From: Myxococcales bacterium
GTDB lineage: Bacteria; Myxococcota_A; Polyangia; Polyangiales; Polyangiaceae
Length of the DNA: 64,000 nucleotides
Reading direction: 5' to 3'
Assembly: GCA_016706225.1 (NCBI GenBank)
Contig: JADJKB010000013.1
Span: 124,001-188,000, forward strand
Shown piece after piece: positions 37,682-46,716 of the stretch. The position numbers were made by a program, and so were the translations under genes. The notes below the pieces were generated by a model. That model searched no databases. It had not been told where the DNA came from and saw nothing but the letters and a program-made list of their open reading frames with translations. Numbering within the stretch: the first letter of the stretch is position 1; the number at the start of each line of letters is the position of its first letter.

Positions 37682-37788
37682 CAGCCCGCGTGCTCGCGCC
37701 CGTGCCCCTACGACCCCCGTGCCCATAACGGCACGTAGTGGTTTGCAGCCCGCGTGCTCGTGCCCTTGCCCTTACAGCACGTAGTGGT
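37682..37788. repeat. Degenerate tandem duplication at the 3' end of the phosphodiesterase gene
   Basis: Two related segments lie side by side: 37682-37742 and 37746-37788. Both start CAGCCCGCGTGCTCG and end GCACGTAGTGGT; the first has an extra 17-18 bases in the middle. The second copy covers the last codons of the minus-strand phosphodiesterase gene, so the gene's tail has been partly copied towards dif. Confidence 0.75.
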
Positions 37789-38539
37789 CGCCGATGCCCA
37801 TCACGCCGAGGTTCACACCCTTCAGCCGCGCGCACTCCTGCTCGACCTCACCCTGGAACACGGGCTTGATGTGATAGAGCAGCGTCGGCAGGTCCTTCGG
37901 ATTGCCGAACTTCTTCAGGTCCTTCTGGAGCGTGCGCGGTGTGTGGTGGCCGCTCACCGTCGCGAGCTTCTGCTCTCGGTTCGGGAAGCTGACCTCCATC
38001 AAGAGCGCCTTCAGGTTCGGTGTTTCCTTGAGCAGCTTCCAGATGCGGTCCGTTGGCCCGGTGTCGCCGCTGTAGCCGATGGCGGTGTCGGCGGTCTCCA
38101 CGATGAAACCAGCTGATTCGATGGTGTGATTCACCATCACGCTGCGAACCGTGTAGCCGGCCACCAGCGTCGGTTTCTCCGGGGTGAGCGGCACGAAACG
38201 GATCGTCGGATTGGCCTTGCTCGGGATCTCGGAAAAATCCGGCCAGATCAGGTTATTGAAGAAGTGCTTCTTCAGCACCCGGATGGTCGCCGTGCTCGCC
38301 GCGACCAACAGCGGCTCGCACTCCGCCTGGCAGCGGTTGTCGGCGATGGTGGCCAGATCTCGGACGTGGTCGAGATGGGCGTGGCTGACGAGCACCGCCT
38401 GCAGCCGGAACTGGAGCTTGAGGTCGAGCCCGCTCGTCAACGAGCCCGCATCAATGGCCAGCCGCTCGTCCACGACGAAGGCGCTGGTGCGATGCTTCGG
38501 CGTTTCCCCGCCGTGGCAGCCGACTACGCGAAGCTCCAT
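37772..38539 (-). CDS. Class II 3',5'-cyclic-nucleotide phosphodiesterase (MBL fold)
   Basis: I start at ATG 38539 (MELRVVGCHGGETPKHRTS); an in-frame start at 38557 would add six residues. The 255-residue protein is a metallo-beta-lactamase-fold hydrolase: LVSHAHLDHVRDLATIADN carries the H-x-H-x-D-H zinc motif, VMVNHTIESAGFIVE and AIGYSGDTGPTDRIW supply later ligands, ALLMEVSFPNREQKLA and SGHHTPRTL the remaining ones. This arrangement is that of class II cAMP phosphodiesterases. It would degrade cAMP or cGMP in the cytoplasm. A nucleotidyl cyclase gene lies 4 kb to the right. Its final codons lie inside a duplicated segment near dif. Confidence 0.82.
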   Translation of the reverse strand: MELRVVGCHGGETPKHRTSAFVVDERLAIDAGSLTSGLDLKLQFRLQAVLVSHAHLDHVRDLATIADNRCQAECEPLLVAASTATIRVLKKHFFNNLIWPDFSEIPSKANPTIRFVPLTPEKPTLVAGYTVRSVMVNHTIESAGFIVETADTAIGYSGDTGPTDRIWKLLKETPNLKALLMEVSFPNREQKLATVSGHHTPRTLQKDLKKFGNPKDLPTLLYHIKPVFQGEVEQECARLKGVNLGVMGIGDHYVL

Positions 38540-38639
38540 GAGGCTCCGAAATTCCAAGGCCAGTCTATCCCGCGGATCTCCAAGCGGTCAAAAGCGCCTC
38601 GTGTTGTGCAGGAAACGAGCGGTGTCATCACTGATTGGG

Positions 38640-38659
38640 GTCGGGCCTCGAAGCCCGAC
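38640..38659 (-). terminator. Hairpin downstream of groEL
   Basis: An inverted repeat (GTCGGGC at 38640-38646, GCCCGAC at 38653-38659, six-base loop) lies 8 bp after the groEL stop. There is no T-run, so termination is possible but not certain. Confidence 0.35.
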
Positions 38660-38666
38660 GGCCGGT

Positions 38667-40379
<1,713 letters not shown>

Positions 40380-40610
40380 CGAGGGGCTCCTTGTGCGCGC
40401 AAGTGCGCGGGGCGGGATCTCTAAGCGCGGAGCGGCCCGACGGGAAGCGGAACATGCCGATTTCTCCGGTTCTCTCCCCGCTCCCGCCCGCTTTGTCCTT
40501 GCCTAGGCCGGAAGATAGAGCTAGGTAGCCGGCCCCCACCCCGTTCTCGGGGGGTTGCCCCATCCAAGCTTAACTTTGCACGGGTCCTCGGCTCTGCCGC
40601 GGACACCCCT
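40380..40610. other. Divergent intergenic region between groEL and the tRNA pair
   Basis: About 230 bp. It must hold the groEL promoter (minus strand) and the tRNA promoter (plus strand), but I can fix neither by eye. A CTAGG-containing stretch (40502-40533) is the least GC-rich part on the groEL side; no CIRCE inverted repeat (TTAGCACTC, nine-base gap) is present. Confidence 0.35.
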
Positions 40611-40681
40611 TGGGGGATCGTCTAAAGGCAGGACACAAGGCTCTGGTCCTTGTTATCTAGGTTCGAATCCTGGTCCCCCAG
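40611..40681 (+). tRNA. tRNA-Gln (anticodon CTG)
   Basis: The acceptor arms TGGGGGA and TCCCCCA pair, the D arm contains GTCTAAAGGCAGGAC, the anticodon stem CAAGG/CCTTG closes the loop CTCTGGT with anticodon CTG, and the T arm is CTAGG-TTCGAAT-CCTGG. The discriminator is G, as expected for glutamine. The 71-nt gene does not encode the CCA end. It reads CAG codons. Confidence 0.95.
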
Positions 40682-40690
40682 CTCATCATC

Positions 40691-40762
40691 GGCCCCATCG
40701 TCTAGCGGTTAGGACATCGGCCTCTCACGCCGGTAACGCGAGTTCGATTCTCGCTGGGGTCA
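40691..40762 (+). tRNA. tRNA-Glu (anticodon CTC)
   Basis: Nine bases after tRNA-Gln. Acceptor GGCCCCA/TGGGGTC (one G-T pair), D arm GTCTAGCGGTTAGGAC, anticodon stem TCGGC/GCCGG with loop CTCTCAC (anticodon CTC), T arm GCGAG-TTCGATT-CTCGC, discriminator A. CCA is not encoded. The two tRNAs are surely co-transcribed. Confidence 0.95.
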
Positions 40763-40821
40763 CCGAGACTTAGCTCTTTCAAGGCAGGCCAGCAGCCAGA
40801 CCGCCACTGGCCGGTGCAAGG

Positions 40822-42063
40822 TCAGTAGACCAAGTCCACGGGCGGGAGTTGATGCACGAGGGTCGGTTCGTTGATCTGCAACGTCTGGGCGTGCTGTTTC
40901 GGCCCACCACCGACCGACCAGGATATCTCCACCGCACCGTAGGTTGGCGAGACCTCCATCGTGCCGGCCTCGCAGTTGACACCGCCGCTACTCGAGCCGG
41001 TGTAGTTGGGATATTTGGCGCTGGCTGCTTGGGTCGTGTTCCAGTGCAGGTCGACCTGAAAGATCTGCTGGCAGAGCGCGGGGGTGGGTTTCGCGCCGTT
41101 GATGGTGAAGCTACCTCGCAGATAGAAATCGCCGTGCCACGCCGCCGTGCCGCAGGTCCCGTCCGTCGGCACCTCGACAATGCCGCGCTGCACTGTTCCG
41201 ATGGCCTTGAGCCGATAGGTCGTGCCCGCCAGCAATGTGTTCAGGGTGAACTCGCTGCTCCCGATCACCGTCCCAGCCAGCAATCCCGGCTGCCACACCG
41301 AGCAGCTGGTTTTTACGACCGTCAGCGCGACCACCTGACTCATGGTCTTGTCATCCAGGAAGCTGTCTGCACAGCCCGACGCGCACGACGGAGGGATCGG
41401 CTGGTCGCAGTTCCACGGGGTGAAGTGGCTCACCTTGCCAACGTAGGTGTTGCCTACCCGCGTGGCGGTGCCCTCCTCGACCCACTCCTTCTTCCCGGCG
41501 GGCAGGTACCAAAGCGGTAGGGTCTGTGGCCCCGCCGCAAGGGCGGGGATCGTGATCTGAGCGGTCTTCCCCTTGACCAGGTTGACCGGGTTGTCAGAAG
41601 CATCCTTCAACACCACGTCGATCACGCCGTAGGAGATCAGCTGGACCGCGCCGCCGCTTGCGTCGATGGCCGCAAAGCTACCGGGCATGTCTTCCGGGCC
41701 GCTGTCGGCCGTCACGGCGTGGGTCACTGTCGCGGTGACGTTCCCGACGACCGCGGCGCCAGAGGCCGTCTCGAGGCTATTGGCGTCGAGCTGGACGCGC
41801 GCGCCGCTGATGGTGCTCACGTCGGCCGGCGTCTGGGGGTCGAATGTCACGCTCGCTTGCGTCGTGCTCGAGCTGCCACCCGCGGCGCCGCCCGTACCCC
41901 CGCTCTCGCCGCCGCCCGTGTTGCCCGCGCCGCCCGCGTTGCCCACGTTGCCCGCGCCGCCCGCGCCGCCCGCGCCCGCGGCGCCGCTGCTGTCGCTCGA
42001 ACCGCACGCAAACAGACAACCCGCCGCTACGCAGATGGCTCCCGAAAGCATTCTCGCCCGCAT
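40822..42063 (-). CDS. Lipoprotein with Gly/Ala linker, unknown function
   Basis: A 413-residue protein from ATG 42063 (an ATG at 42051 is possible). The lipoprotein signal (SGAICVAAGCLFAC, lipobox LFAC) is followed by a 45-residue Gly/Ala/Asn/Ser linker (GAGGAGGAGNVGNAGGAGN), a common myxobacterial surface anchor. The mature part has two beta-rich regions: ASVTFDPQTPADVSTISGAR with LKDASDNPVNLVKGKTAQIT and PLWYLPAGKKEWVEEGTATR, then VGKVSHFTPWNCDQPIPPSC, a Cys-rich hinge and a C-terminal carboxypeptidase-regulatory-like half. The SHFTPWNCD block recalls surface proteins with FAM171-like or ZU5-like folds. Function unknown. Confidence 0.75.
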   Translation of the reverse strand: MRARMLSGAICVAAGCLFACGSSDSSGAAGAGGAGGAGNVGNAGGAGNTGGGESGGTGGAAGGSSSTTQASVTFDPQTPADVSTISGARVQLDANSLETASGAAVVGNVTATVTHAVTADSGPEDMPGSFAAIDASGGAVQLISYGVIDVVLKDASDNPVNLVKGKTAQITIPALAAGPQTLPLWYLPAGKKEWVEEGTATRVGNTYVGKVSHFTPWNCDQPIPPSCASGCADSFLDDKTMSQVVALTVVKTSCSVWQPGLLAGTVIGSSEFTLNTLLAGTTYRLKAIGTVQRGIVEVPTDGTCGTAAWHGDFYLRGSFTINGAKPTPALCQQIFQVDLHWNTTQAASAKYPNYTGSSSGGVNCEAGTMEVSPTYGAVEISWSVGGGPKQHAQTLQINEPTLVHQLPPVDLVY

Positions 42064-42263
42064 TCCTTGAGTTTCGGGCAAATCGCGACGCCAAACAAGC
42101 AGCGCAATGCCCCCCTGCGGGTTGTTCGTGATCAACCCCTGACCAACCGCCCCAACCACACCAGCAGCACCACGGCCGAGCGCCCTTCCGCCCCGAGCTG
42201 GGCCCGCGTTGAGCCGCGATGCTTCCGGTGCGGCGAGGGACATGGCCCCCCTGATGCCCCGTT

Positions 42264-42905
42264 TCAGCTCGCGGGCGGCGGGCGTCGACTGAACGAGAAC
42301 CCTTCCACGGCGAAGACGTTCACCGCGTCCTTGCGCCCCTTCACGACGACGGGCCCCAGTGCTTTGTATGTAAAACCGTTCCTGGCCGCTGCGTGGGTGA
42401 AGTCGCTCACGAGGATGTCGACACCGAACTCCTTGGTCGCCGATTCCAGACGCGAAGCAAGATTCACACAGTCGCCGATCGCCGTGTACTCCATGCGGCG
42501 CTGGGAACCCACGCTGCCGACAACGGCATAACCCGAGTGGATTCCGATCCCGATGCGCACTTCCTTCCGGCCGAGCTCCTGCCACGCGGCGCTGAGCGCC
42601 CGCATCTCGGCCTGCATCTCGAGCGCGGCGCGGATGGCGTTCTCTTCCTGGTGGTCGTCGTGCTCGGGAGCACCGAAGATGACCATCAGCCCGTCGCCGA
42701 GGAACTTGTCGAGCGTTCCATGATTGCGAAAGATGACCTCGATCATCCGTTCGAAATACTCGTTGAGCAGGGCTACCACGTCCTCGGGGCGCATGTTCTC
42801 GGAGAGGGACGTGAAGCCTCGGATGTCAGCAAAGAGCAGAGTGACTTTCCTTCGCTCGCTGTCGGGCGTGACCGCACGCTCAGCCTGGAGAATGTGATCC
42901 ATCAC
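42264..42905 (-). CDS. Stand-alone class III adenylate/guanylate cyclase domain
   Basis: A 213-residue protein that is little more than a cyclase catalytic domain. VTLLFADIRGFTSLSENM holds the first metal Asp, GTLDKFLGDGLMVIFGAP the second metal Asp and the base-selecting Lys, and MEYTAIGDCVNLASRLESAT the transition-state Asn and Arg. These residues favour ATP as substrate. The start is uncertain (GTG 42905 or ATG 42902), and the same frame stays open for about 30 bases upstream to a stop, reading into residues usual before such domains, so an N-terminal regulatory part could have been lost. Class III domains work as dimers. Confidence 0.85.
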   Translation of the reverse strand: MMDHILQAERAVTPDSERRKVTLLFADIRGFTSLSENMRPEDVVALLNEYFERMIEVIFRNHGTLDKFLGDGLMVIFGAPEHDDHQEENAIRAALEMQAEMRALSAAWQELGRKEVRIGIGIHSGYAVVGSVGSQRRMEYTAIGDCVNLASRLESATKEFGVDILVSDFTHAAARNGFTYKALGPVVVKGRKDAVNVFAVEGFSFSRRPPPAS

Positions 42906-43034
42906 CTGGCCCCACGGTGAGTAGTTTCCCCCGGTAGGTCATGGCGGCGAGGATACGTCGATCCCACCCGCTGCTCTAGGCGTTGAAGCGTCCCGGCATG
43001 AGCGCCGGGACGCTCGAACACGCCGCGGAAGGGC

Positions 43035-43508
43035 TCAGCCGTGAGTGACGCCAGCACGCCCCGTCAGATACTGTCGCAGCGCATCGGGGACCGGGACTGG
43101 AGTGAAGGTTCGGGCGTTCACCCAGACGTGGACGGTCTGGCCCAGCGCCGCGACCTTGTTGTCATCGGCGCGCCGGATCCGATACCCGTAGCCGGTGCTG
43201 GCACCGCCGATGCGCGCGAGGACGACCTCGACCACCACCGCGTCACCGAAGCGGAGCGGCGCCAGGTAGTCGGCCTCGGCGTGGATCAGCGGTGCCGCGG
43301 CCTCCCGGCGCTCGAGCAGCCCGGGCACGTCGAGCCCCGCTGCGAGCAAGAGCTCGAGGTACGCGTCCGACATGTACTCGAGGACCTTGGGAAAGAAGAC
43401 CGTCCCCGCGGCGTCCACGTCCTGGAACCGCACCCGCCGAGTCTGCGCGACGAGGCTCTGGGCTGCTCCCTGGATCAGGTCGTTGGCAAATCGCTCGCTT
43501 CGGCTCAT
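43035..43508 (-). CDS. Acyl-CoA thioesterase, 4HBT (YbgC-like)
   Basis: I start at ATG 43508, 67 bp from the divergent gene; an ATG at 43577 would overlap that gene. The 157-residue protein is a hotdog thioesterase: RRVRFQDVDAAGTVFFPKVL contains the catalytic Asp of the 4HBT family, then YMSDAYLELLLAAGLDVPGL and HAEADYLAPLRFGDAVVVEV. YbgC-like enzymes hydrolyse acyl- or hydroxyacyl-CoA. No partner gene indicates the substrate. Confidence 0.88.
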   Translation of the reverse strand: MSRSERFANDLIQGAAQSLVAQTRRVRFQDVDAAGTVFFPKVLEYMSDAYLELLLAAGLDVPGLLERREAAAPLIHAEADYLAPLRFGDAVVVEVVLARIGGASTGYGYRIRRADDNKVAALGQTVHVWVNARTFTPVPVPDALRQYLTGRAGVTHG

Positions 43509-43575
43509 GCCCGCCGCATACCACTTCCCGCCCCTGGCGAACCCGGGACAAAGGTGACAAATAGCGAGCTCCGCC

Positions 43576-44166
43576 ATGAGTGACAGTGAGCTCGATACCG
43601 GCTGGGCACGCTATCAGCTGCCCGTGCTGCTCACGGGCGGGCTCGTGCTCTACGGCGCGTCCCGCTTCGACGGCACCCGCGCGGTCGCGGGCATGCTGCT
43701 CACCTACGGCTTCCCGCTCCTGGCCCTCTTCATCGCGAGCGCCCCGCTCAGGGAGAGCTCGCTCTTTCCCAGTGCGCTGACCGTCGGGGGGATCGCCGCC
43801 GGCGCCGCAGAGCTCGCCATCGGGCACGCACTCATGCCAAAAAGTGAGCTCTTTGCCCTCGTGCCAGGCCCGATCTTGGCGGGCACCTCGGTGGTGGCGT
43901 TGCTGCTCGCGGCGGTCGTGCAGGCGCGGGCGGCGGGGCGCGGCATGCGCAACACCTTCGCCGCGTGGATGGGCATGGTCACGATGGTGGCGCTGTATCT
44001 CCCGGGCCACGCCCGGGCAGGCAAAGACTCCCTCGACGCGTTCGTCGCGGCGCTCTTGGTGTCGCTCTTCGTGGGCGGTGGCGCGGGGCTGATGCTCGGC
44101 GGTGTCGCGACTCGCCTGCTCAAGAAGAACCCGCCGCCCGAGCGCAAACGCTCCGGCTCGACCTGA
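43576..44166 (+). CDS. Multi-pass membrane protein, unknown function
   Basis: A 196-residue protein with about five to six hydrophobic segments (LPVLLTGGLVLYGASRF, AGMLLTYGFPLLALFIASAP, LTVGGIAAGAAELAIGHALM, ILAGTSVVALLLAAVVQARA, FAAWMGMVTMVALYL, FVAALLVSLFVGGGAGLMLG) and a basic C-terminal tail (RLLKKNPPPERKRS) that should face the cytoplasm. I recognise no family. It is transcribed divergently from the thioesterase and converges with the SGNH hydrolase gene 35 bp on. Confidence 0.7.
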   Translation: MSDSELDTGWARYQLPVLLTGGLVLYGASRFDGTRAVAGMLLTYGFPLLALFIASAPLRESSLFPSALTVGGIAAGAAELAIGHALMPKSELFALVPGPILAGTSVVALLLAAVVQARAAGRGMRNTFAAWMGMVTMVALYLPGHARAGKDSLDAFVAALLVSLFVGGGAGLMLGGVATRLLKKNPPPERKRSGST

Positions 44167-44201
44167 GCGACTCCCCTCACCCACCCTCACCCAAGCGTTG
44201 C

Positions 44202-45008
44202 TCACTCCGGCGCGAGCGCCCAGGGTTTGCCTTCGGTCGGGCGTCGCTCCTTCAAGAGCCACGCGACCACGCGCTTCGCCCACTCTTTCCGGGCGCCGAT
44301 GGTCGGATGGATCTTGTCGTTCAAGCGCGGCATCTCCGGATACACGAGCTCCGTGTCCATGTAACGGCACGGTGCGAGGTTGTCGCGAATCACCTGGTAG
44401 AGGCCCTTTTCCACGGTCCATACCGGCGGCGCGATCCACACACACGGGCGATCGCCGATCATCTTCACGATCTTCCTCACCAGCGGCGCGCGTTGAGTTG
44501 GATCAGGCATCTTCACCTCGTTCGTGCCGAGCGTGATGAGCACCAGATCCGGCTTGAGCTGGGAGAGGTGTAACGGCAGCTCGAGCCCACCCGCCCAGCC
44601 AGGGATGTAACTTGCCACCTTGAAGCGGAGCATGCCGCGGACGTTGTGTTGCTTGAGCTCGGCGTTCAGTGCAACGCCGAGGGCGCCCGCCATCGAGTCC
44701 CCGATGTGCAACACCACCGTACCCTCCGGGAGCGGAGGCGGCTCGGGCAGAGGTGGCGGCGTTGGCGGCGTCTCCGGCGGCGCGGCGTCCTTCGTGAGCT
44801 CGGCGCCCGCGTCCACTTCCGTGGGTGGTGCGGTTGCCACCGGCATCACACTCGGCACAGCACTGGGCGTCGCAGCGCTCGGCGGCGCAGCGCTCGGCGT
44901 CGCGGTCGGGCCCGTTGCAACCGCAGCTCCGCCGCCCGCGCAGGCAGCTCCCGCGATGGCGGCGCTCAGCACCAGCGCGCGTTTCAAGGACAGCAGGTCG
45001 AGTTCCAT
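44202..45008 (-). CDS. SGNH/GDSL-type hydrolase lipoprotein
   Basis: A 268-residue protein. A lipoprotein signal (LVLSAAIAGAACAGGG, lipobox GAAC) is followed by a Pro/Ala/Ser linker of about 70 residues. The hydrolase domain shows block I VVLHIGDSMAGALGVALNAE with the catalytic Ser, block III LVLITLGTNEVKMPD with the Asn, and block V LNDKIHPTIGARKEWAKRV with Asp and His. Substrates in this family range from esters to acetylated glycans. The ATG at 45008 overlaps the upstream SUMF1 gene by 25 bp; a TTG at 44987 would give a four-base TTGA overlap but lacks a Shine-Dalgarno sequence. Confidence 0.85.
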   Translation of the reverse strand: MELDLLSLKRALVLSAAIAGAACAGGGAAVATGPTATPSAAPPSAATPSAVPSVMPVATAPPTEVDAGAELTKDAAPPETPPTPPPLPEPPPLPEGTVVLHIGDSMAGALGVALNAELKQHNVRGMLRFKVASYIPGWAGGLELPLHLSQLKPDLVLITLGTNEVKMPDPTQRAPLVRKIVKMIGDRPCVWIAPPVWTVEKGLYQVIRDNLAPCRYMDTELVYPEMPRLNDKIHPTIGARKEWAKRVVAWLLKERRPTEGKPWALAPE

Positions 45009-46276
45009 CCGACTCCGACGTCACGATTGGCACATCCCGCAGCTCCGCTCACCTGGTTTCGCGCGTGGTGGGTGCCCCCGCTGTATCGGTAGGCGTTTGG
45101 CCGACCGGGTTTGTTCTGCTGGCAGTCAGCGTCGAACTCCGGGGTGCGCACGCGGCCCACCGGCGATGCGCCGACCTCCGGCGCGGGGCCCGTGACGTCG
45201 AGCGCGAGGACACAGCCGTGCCCAGCTCGTTTTTCCGTCCCCGCCGGGCACTCGGGCTCACCGGGCAGCGCGCAGCGCAGACCGTTCCACTTCAGGCGCC
45301 CAACACACGACGCGGTCCTGACTCCGCCTTCACAGCGGGTCCCATCGGGGGTCTTGCCGAAGGGACAATGCGCGTCGGTGGGCGTCAGCGCACAACGAAA
45401 CCCGAGGTGTGAGCCGAGCTGTCCCGGCGGCCAGCGGTTGCGAAGCTTCGGGCTCATCCACTTCTCGAAGCGCCGGCTCCAGCTGCCCCCGCGATACACC
45501 TTGTTCGTGCCATGGGTCGCCGGCCACGGGTAGTCGCCAAACCAATCCTCCGTCCACTCCCAGACGTTGCCGATCATGTCGTAGAGGCCAAACGCCCCCG
45601 CCGGAAACTGCTTCACCTGGCAAGAGCCACCCACGTGTTTCCAGCACGTGCGCCCTTCGGGCGGTTCGTTGCCCCAGGAATAAGCTCGATAGTCGTCGCC
45701 CCCGCGAGCGGCGTACTCCCACTCGAGCTCGGTGGGCAGTCGGCGGCCTCGGGCCTCGCAGTACGCGCGGCTCTGTCTCCAGTCGACGCAGTTGATCGGA
45801 TGCTGCCCGCGGTCGGGAAACCGCACGTTGCAGAAGCGACCCTCCGGGTGGGACGGCGTGCACTTCTCGCTCTTCACACAGGCGGCGTAGGCGTCCACCG
45901 TCACCTCGGTGAGATCGAGGCAGAACGTACCGAGCTCGGTCTCGAAGCGCGGCGTCTCCTCGGGCGCCGCTCCCGGTGAATCGGTGCCGGACTTGAAGGA
46001 ACCGCCGGCGATCCGAGCCATGTCGTCGGGACAGCCAGCGGCGCGTGCGGGAACTCCACCTGCGTCGCCAGCGTCCGCGACCTCGGCGGCTCCCGTCGAC
46101 GGCGGGGGCGCAGCAGTCGAGGCCGGAGCCACGCTGCCCGGGCTCTGGCTCGCGCCGACCGGCGCCGGTGAGCTCTTGTCGGCCGACCTGCACGCGAGGG
46201 CCGTTACGCCGAGGAGCACGGAGCAGGTTGCATGGCGAGACCGTCTCCCGCCGAGCCGCTGAAACAAACGCAACAT
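44984..46276 (-). CDS. SUMF1-domain lipoprotein
   Basis: A 430-residue protein. The lipoprotein signal is ATCSVLLGVTALAC; a Pro/Ala-rich linker follows. The formylglycine-enzyme fold is textbook: MARIAGGSFKSGTDSPG, FCLDLTEVTVDAYAACV, HPINCVDWRQSRAYCEARGR, RLPTELEWEYAARGGDDYRA, YDMIGNVWEWTEDWFGDYPW, VYRGGSWSRRFEKW and LGFRCALTP. It lacks the paired active-site cysteines of true sulfatase-activating enzymes. A second Cys-rich part (PFGKTPDGTRCEGGVRTASC, LPGEPECPAGTEKRAGHGC) forms the last 130 residues. It is translated together with the SGNH hydrolase, which suggests a surface enzyme pair. Confidence 0.87.
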   Translation of the reverse strand: MLRLFQRLGGRRSRHATCSVLLGVTALACRSADKSSPAPVGASQSPGSVAPASTAAPPPSTGAAEVADAGDAGGVPARAAGCPDDMARIAGGSFKSGTDSPGAAPEETPRFETELGTFCLDLTEVTVDAYAACVKSEKCTPSHPEGRFCNVRFPDRGQHPINCVDWRQSRAYCEARGRRLPTELEWEYAARGGDDYRAYSWGNEPPEGRTCWKHVGGSCQVKQFPAGAFGLYDMIGNVWEWTEDWFGDYPWPATHGTNKVYRGGSWSRRFEKWMSPKLRNRWPPGQLGSHLGFRCALTPTDAHCPFGKTPDGTRCEGGVRTASCVGRLKWNGLRCALPGEPECPAGTEKRAGHGCVLALDVTGPAPEVGASPVGRVRTPEFDADCQQNKPGRPNAYRYSGGTHHARNQVSGAAGCANRDVGVGWNSTCCP

Positions 46277-46325
46277 CCGTCGGCGGGCAGCCTAGGGCGA
46301 CTCTGCCCCCACGCCAACGCGGGTT

Positions 46326-46538
46326 TCAGTGGGAAGACGTCGCCTTCGGCACCAGCTTCATCTTGCACTTCGGGCAGTGCCCCGGCTTGTCCGAGGTGAT
46401 CTCCGGGTGCATCGGGCAGGTGAACACCTTCAACTCGTCCGCACCCTCCGCCGACACCGCAGGCCCCCGGTTCGCGCCGCTCAGCGCAGCGCCCGAGAGC
46501 AGACCGATTCCGAGGATGAGCAGGGCTTTGTGGAGCAT
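46326..46538 (-). CDS. Small exported heavy-metal-binding-domain protein
   Basis: A 70-residue protein with a signal peptide (ALLILGIGLLSGAALSGA) and a single metal-binding motif: VFTCPMHPEITSDKPGHCPK, CKMKLVPK. Cys41, Met43, His44, Cys55 and Cys58 match the heavy-metal-binding domain found at the ends of copper and silver efflux proteins (CusB, CopB). It should capture copper or a similar ion in the periplasm. It lies 49 bp after the SUMF1 gene start on the same strand; no efflux genes are nearby. Confidence 0.85.
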   Translation of the reverse strand: MLHKALLILGIGLLSGAALSGANRGPAVSAEGADELKVFTCPMHPEITSDKPGHCPKCKMKLVPKATSSH

Positions 46539-46716
46539 TGCCCTGAAGTCTGCCGCACGAGAGCCGGTGTCGCACTGACGGTCGTCATCGTTCGAGCTCG
46601 TCGCCGCCGTCGCGGGGATCTGCGCGAGGCGGAGCCGCCGACCGCCCTCGAATTTCTGAAGCCGGGAGTTTTCCCGTATATCAGCGGCAGGCCCCCTCGC
46701 TAGGGCCGGACCGCCC

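Larger units (their letters stand above)
37402..37771. other. Repeat-rich intergenic region around the dif-like site
   Basis: About 370 bp with no gene. The left half has three copies of a 20-bp direct repeat and two copies of a 17-bp one; the centre (about 37603-37647) is the most AT-rich stretch noted in the window and holds the dif-like site; the right half has a degenerate duplication that includes the last codons of the convergent phosphodiesterase gene. No hairpin terminator with a T-run is seen for either flanking gene. Confidence 0.7.

Noticed and set aside
40380..40610. CIRCE or similar heat-shock operator upstream of groEL
   Set aside because: No TTAGCACTC-N9-GAGTGCTAA inverted repeat or close variant was found.
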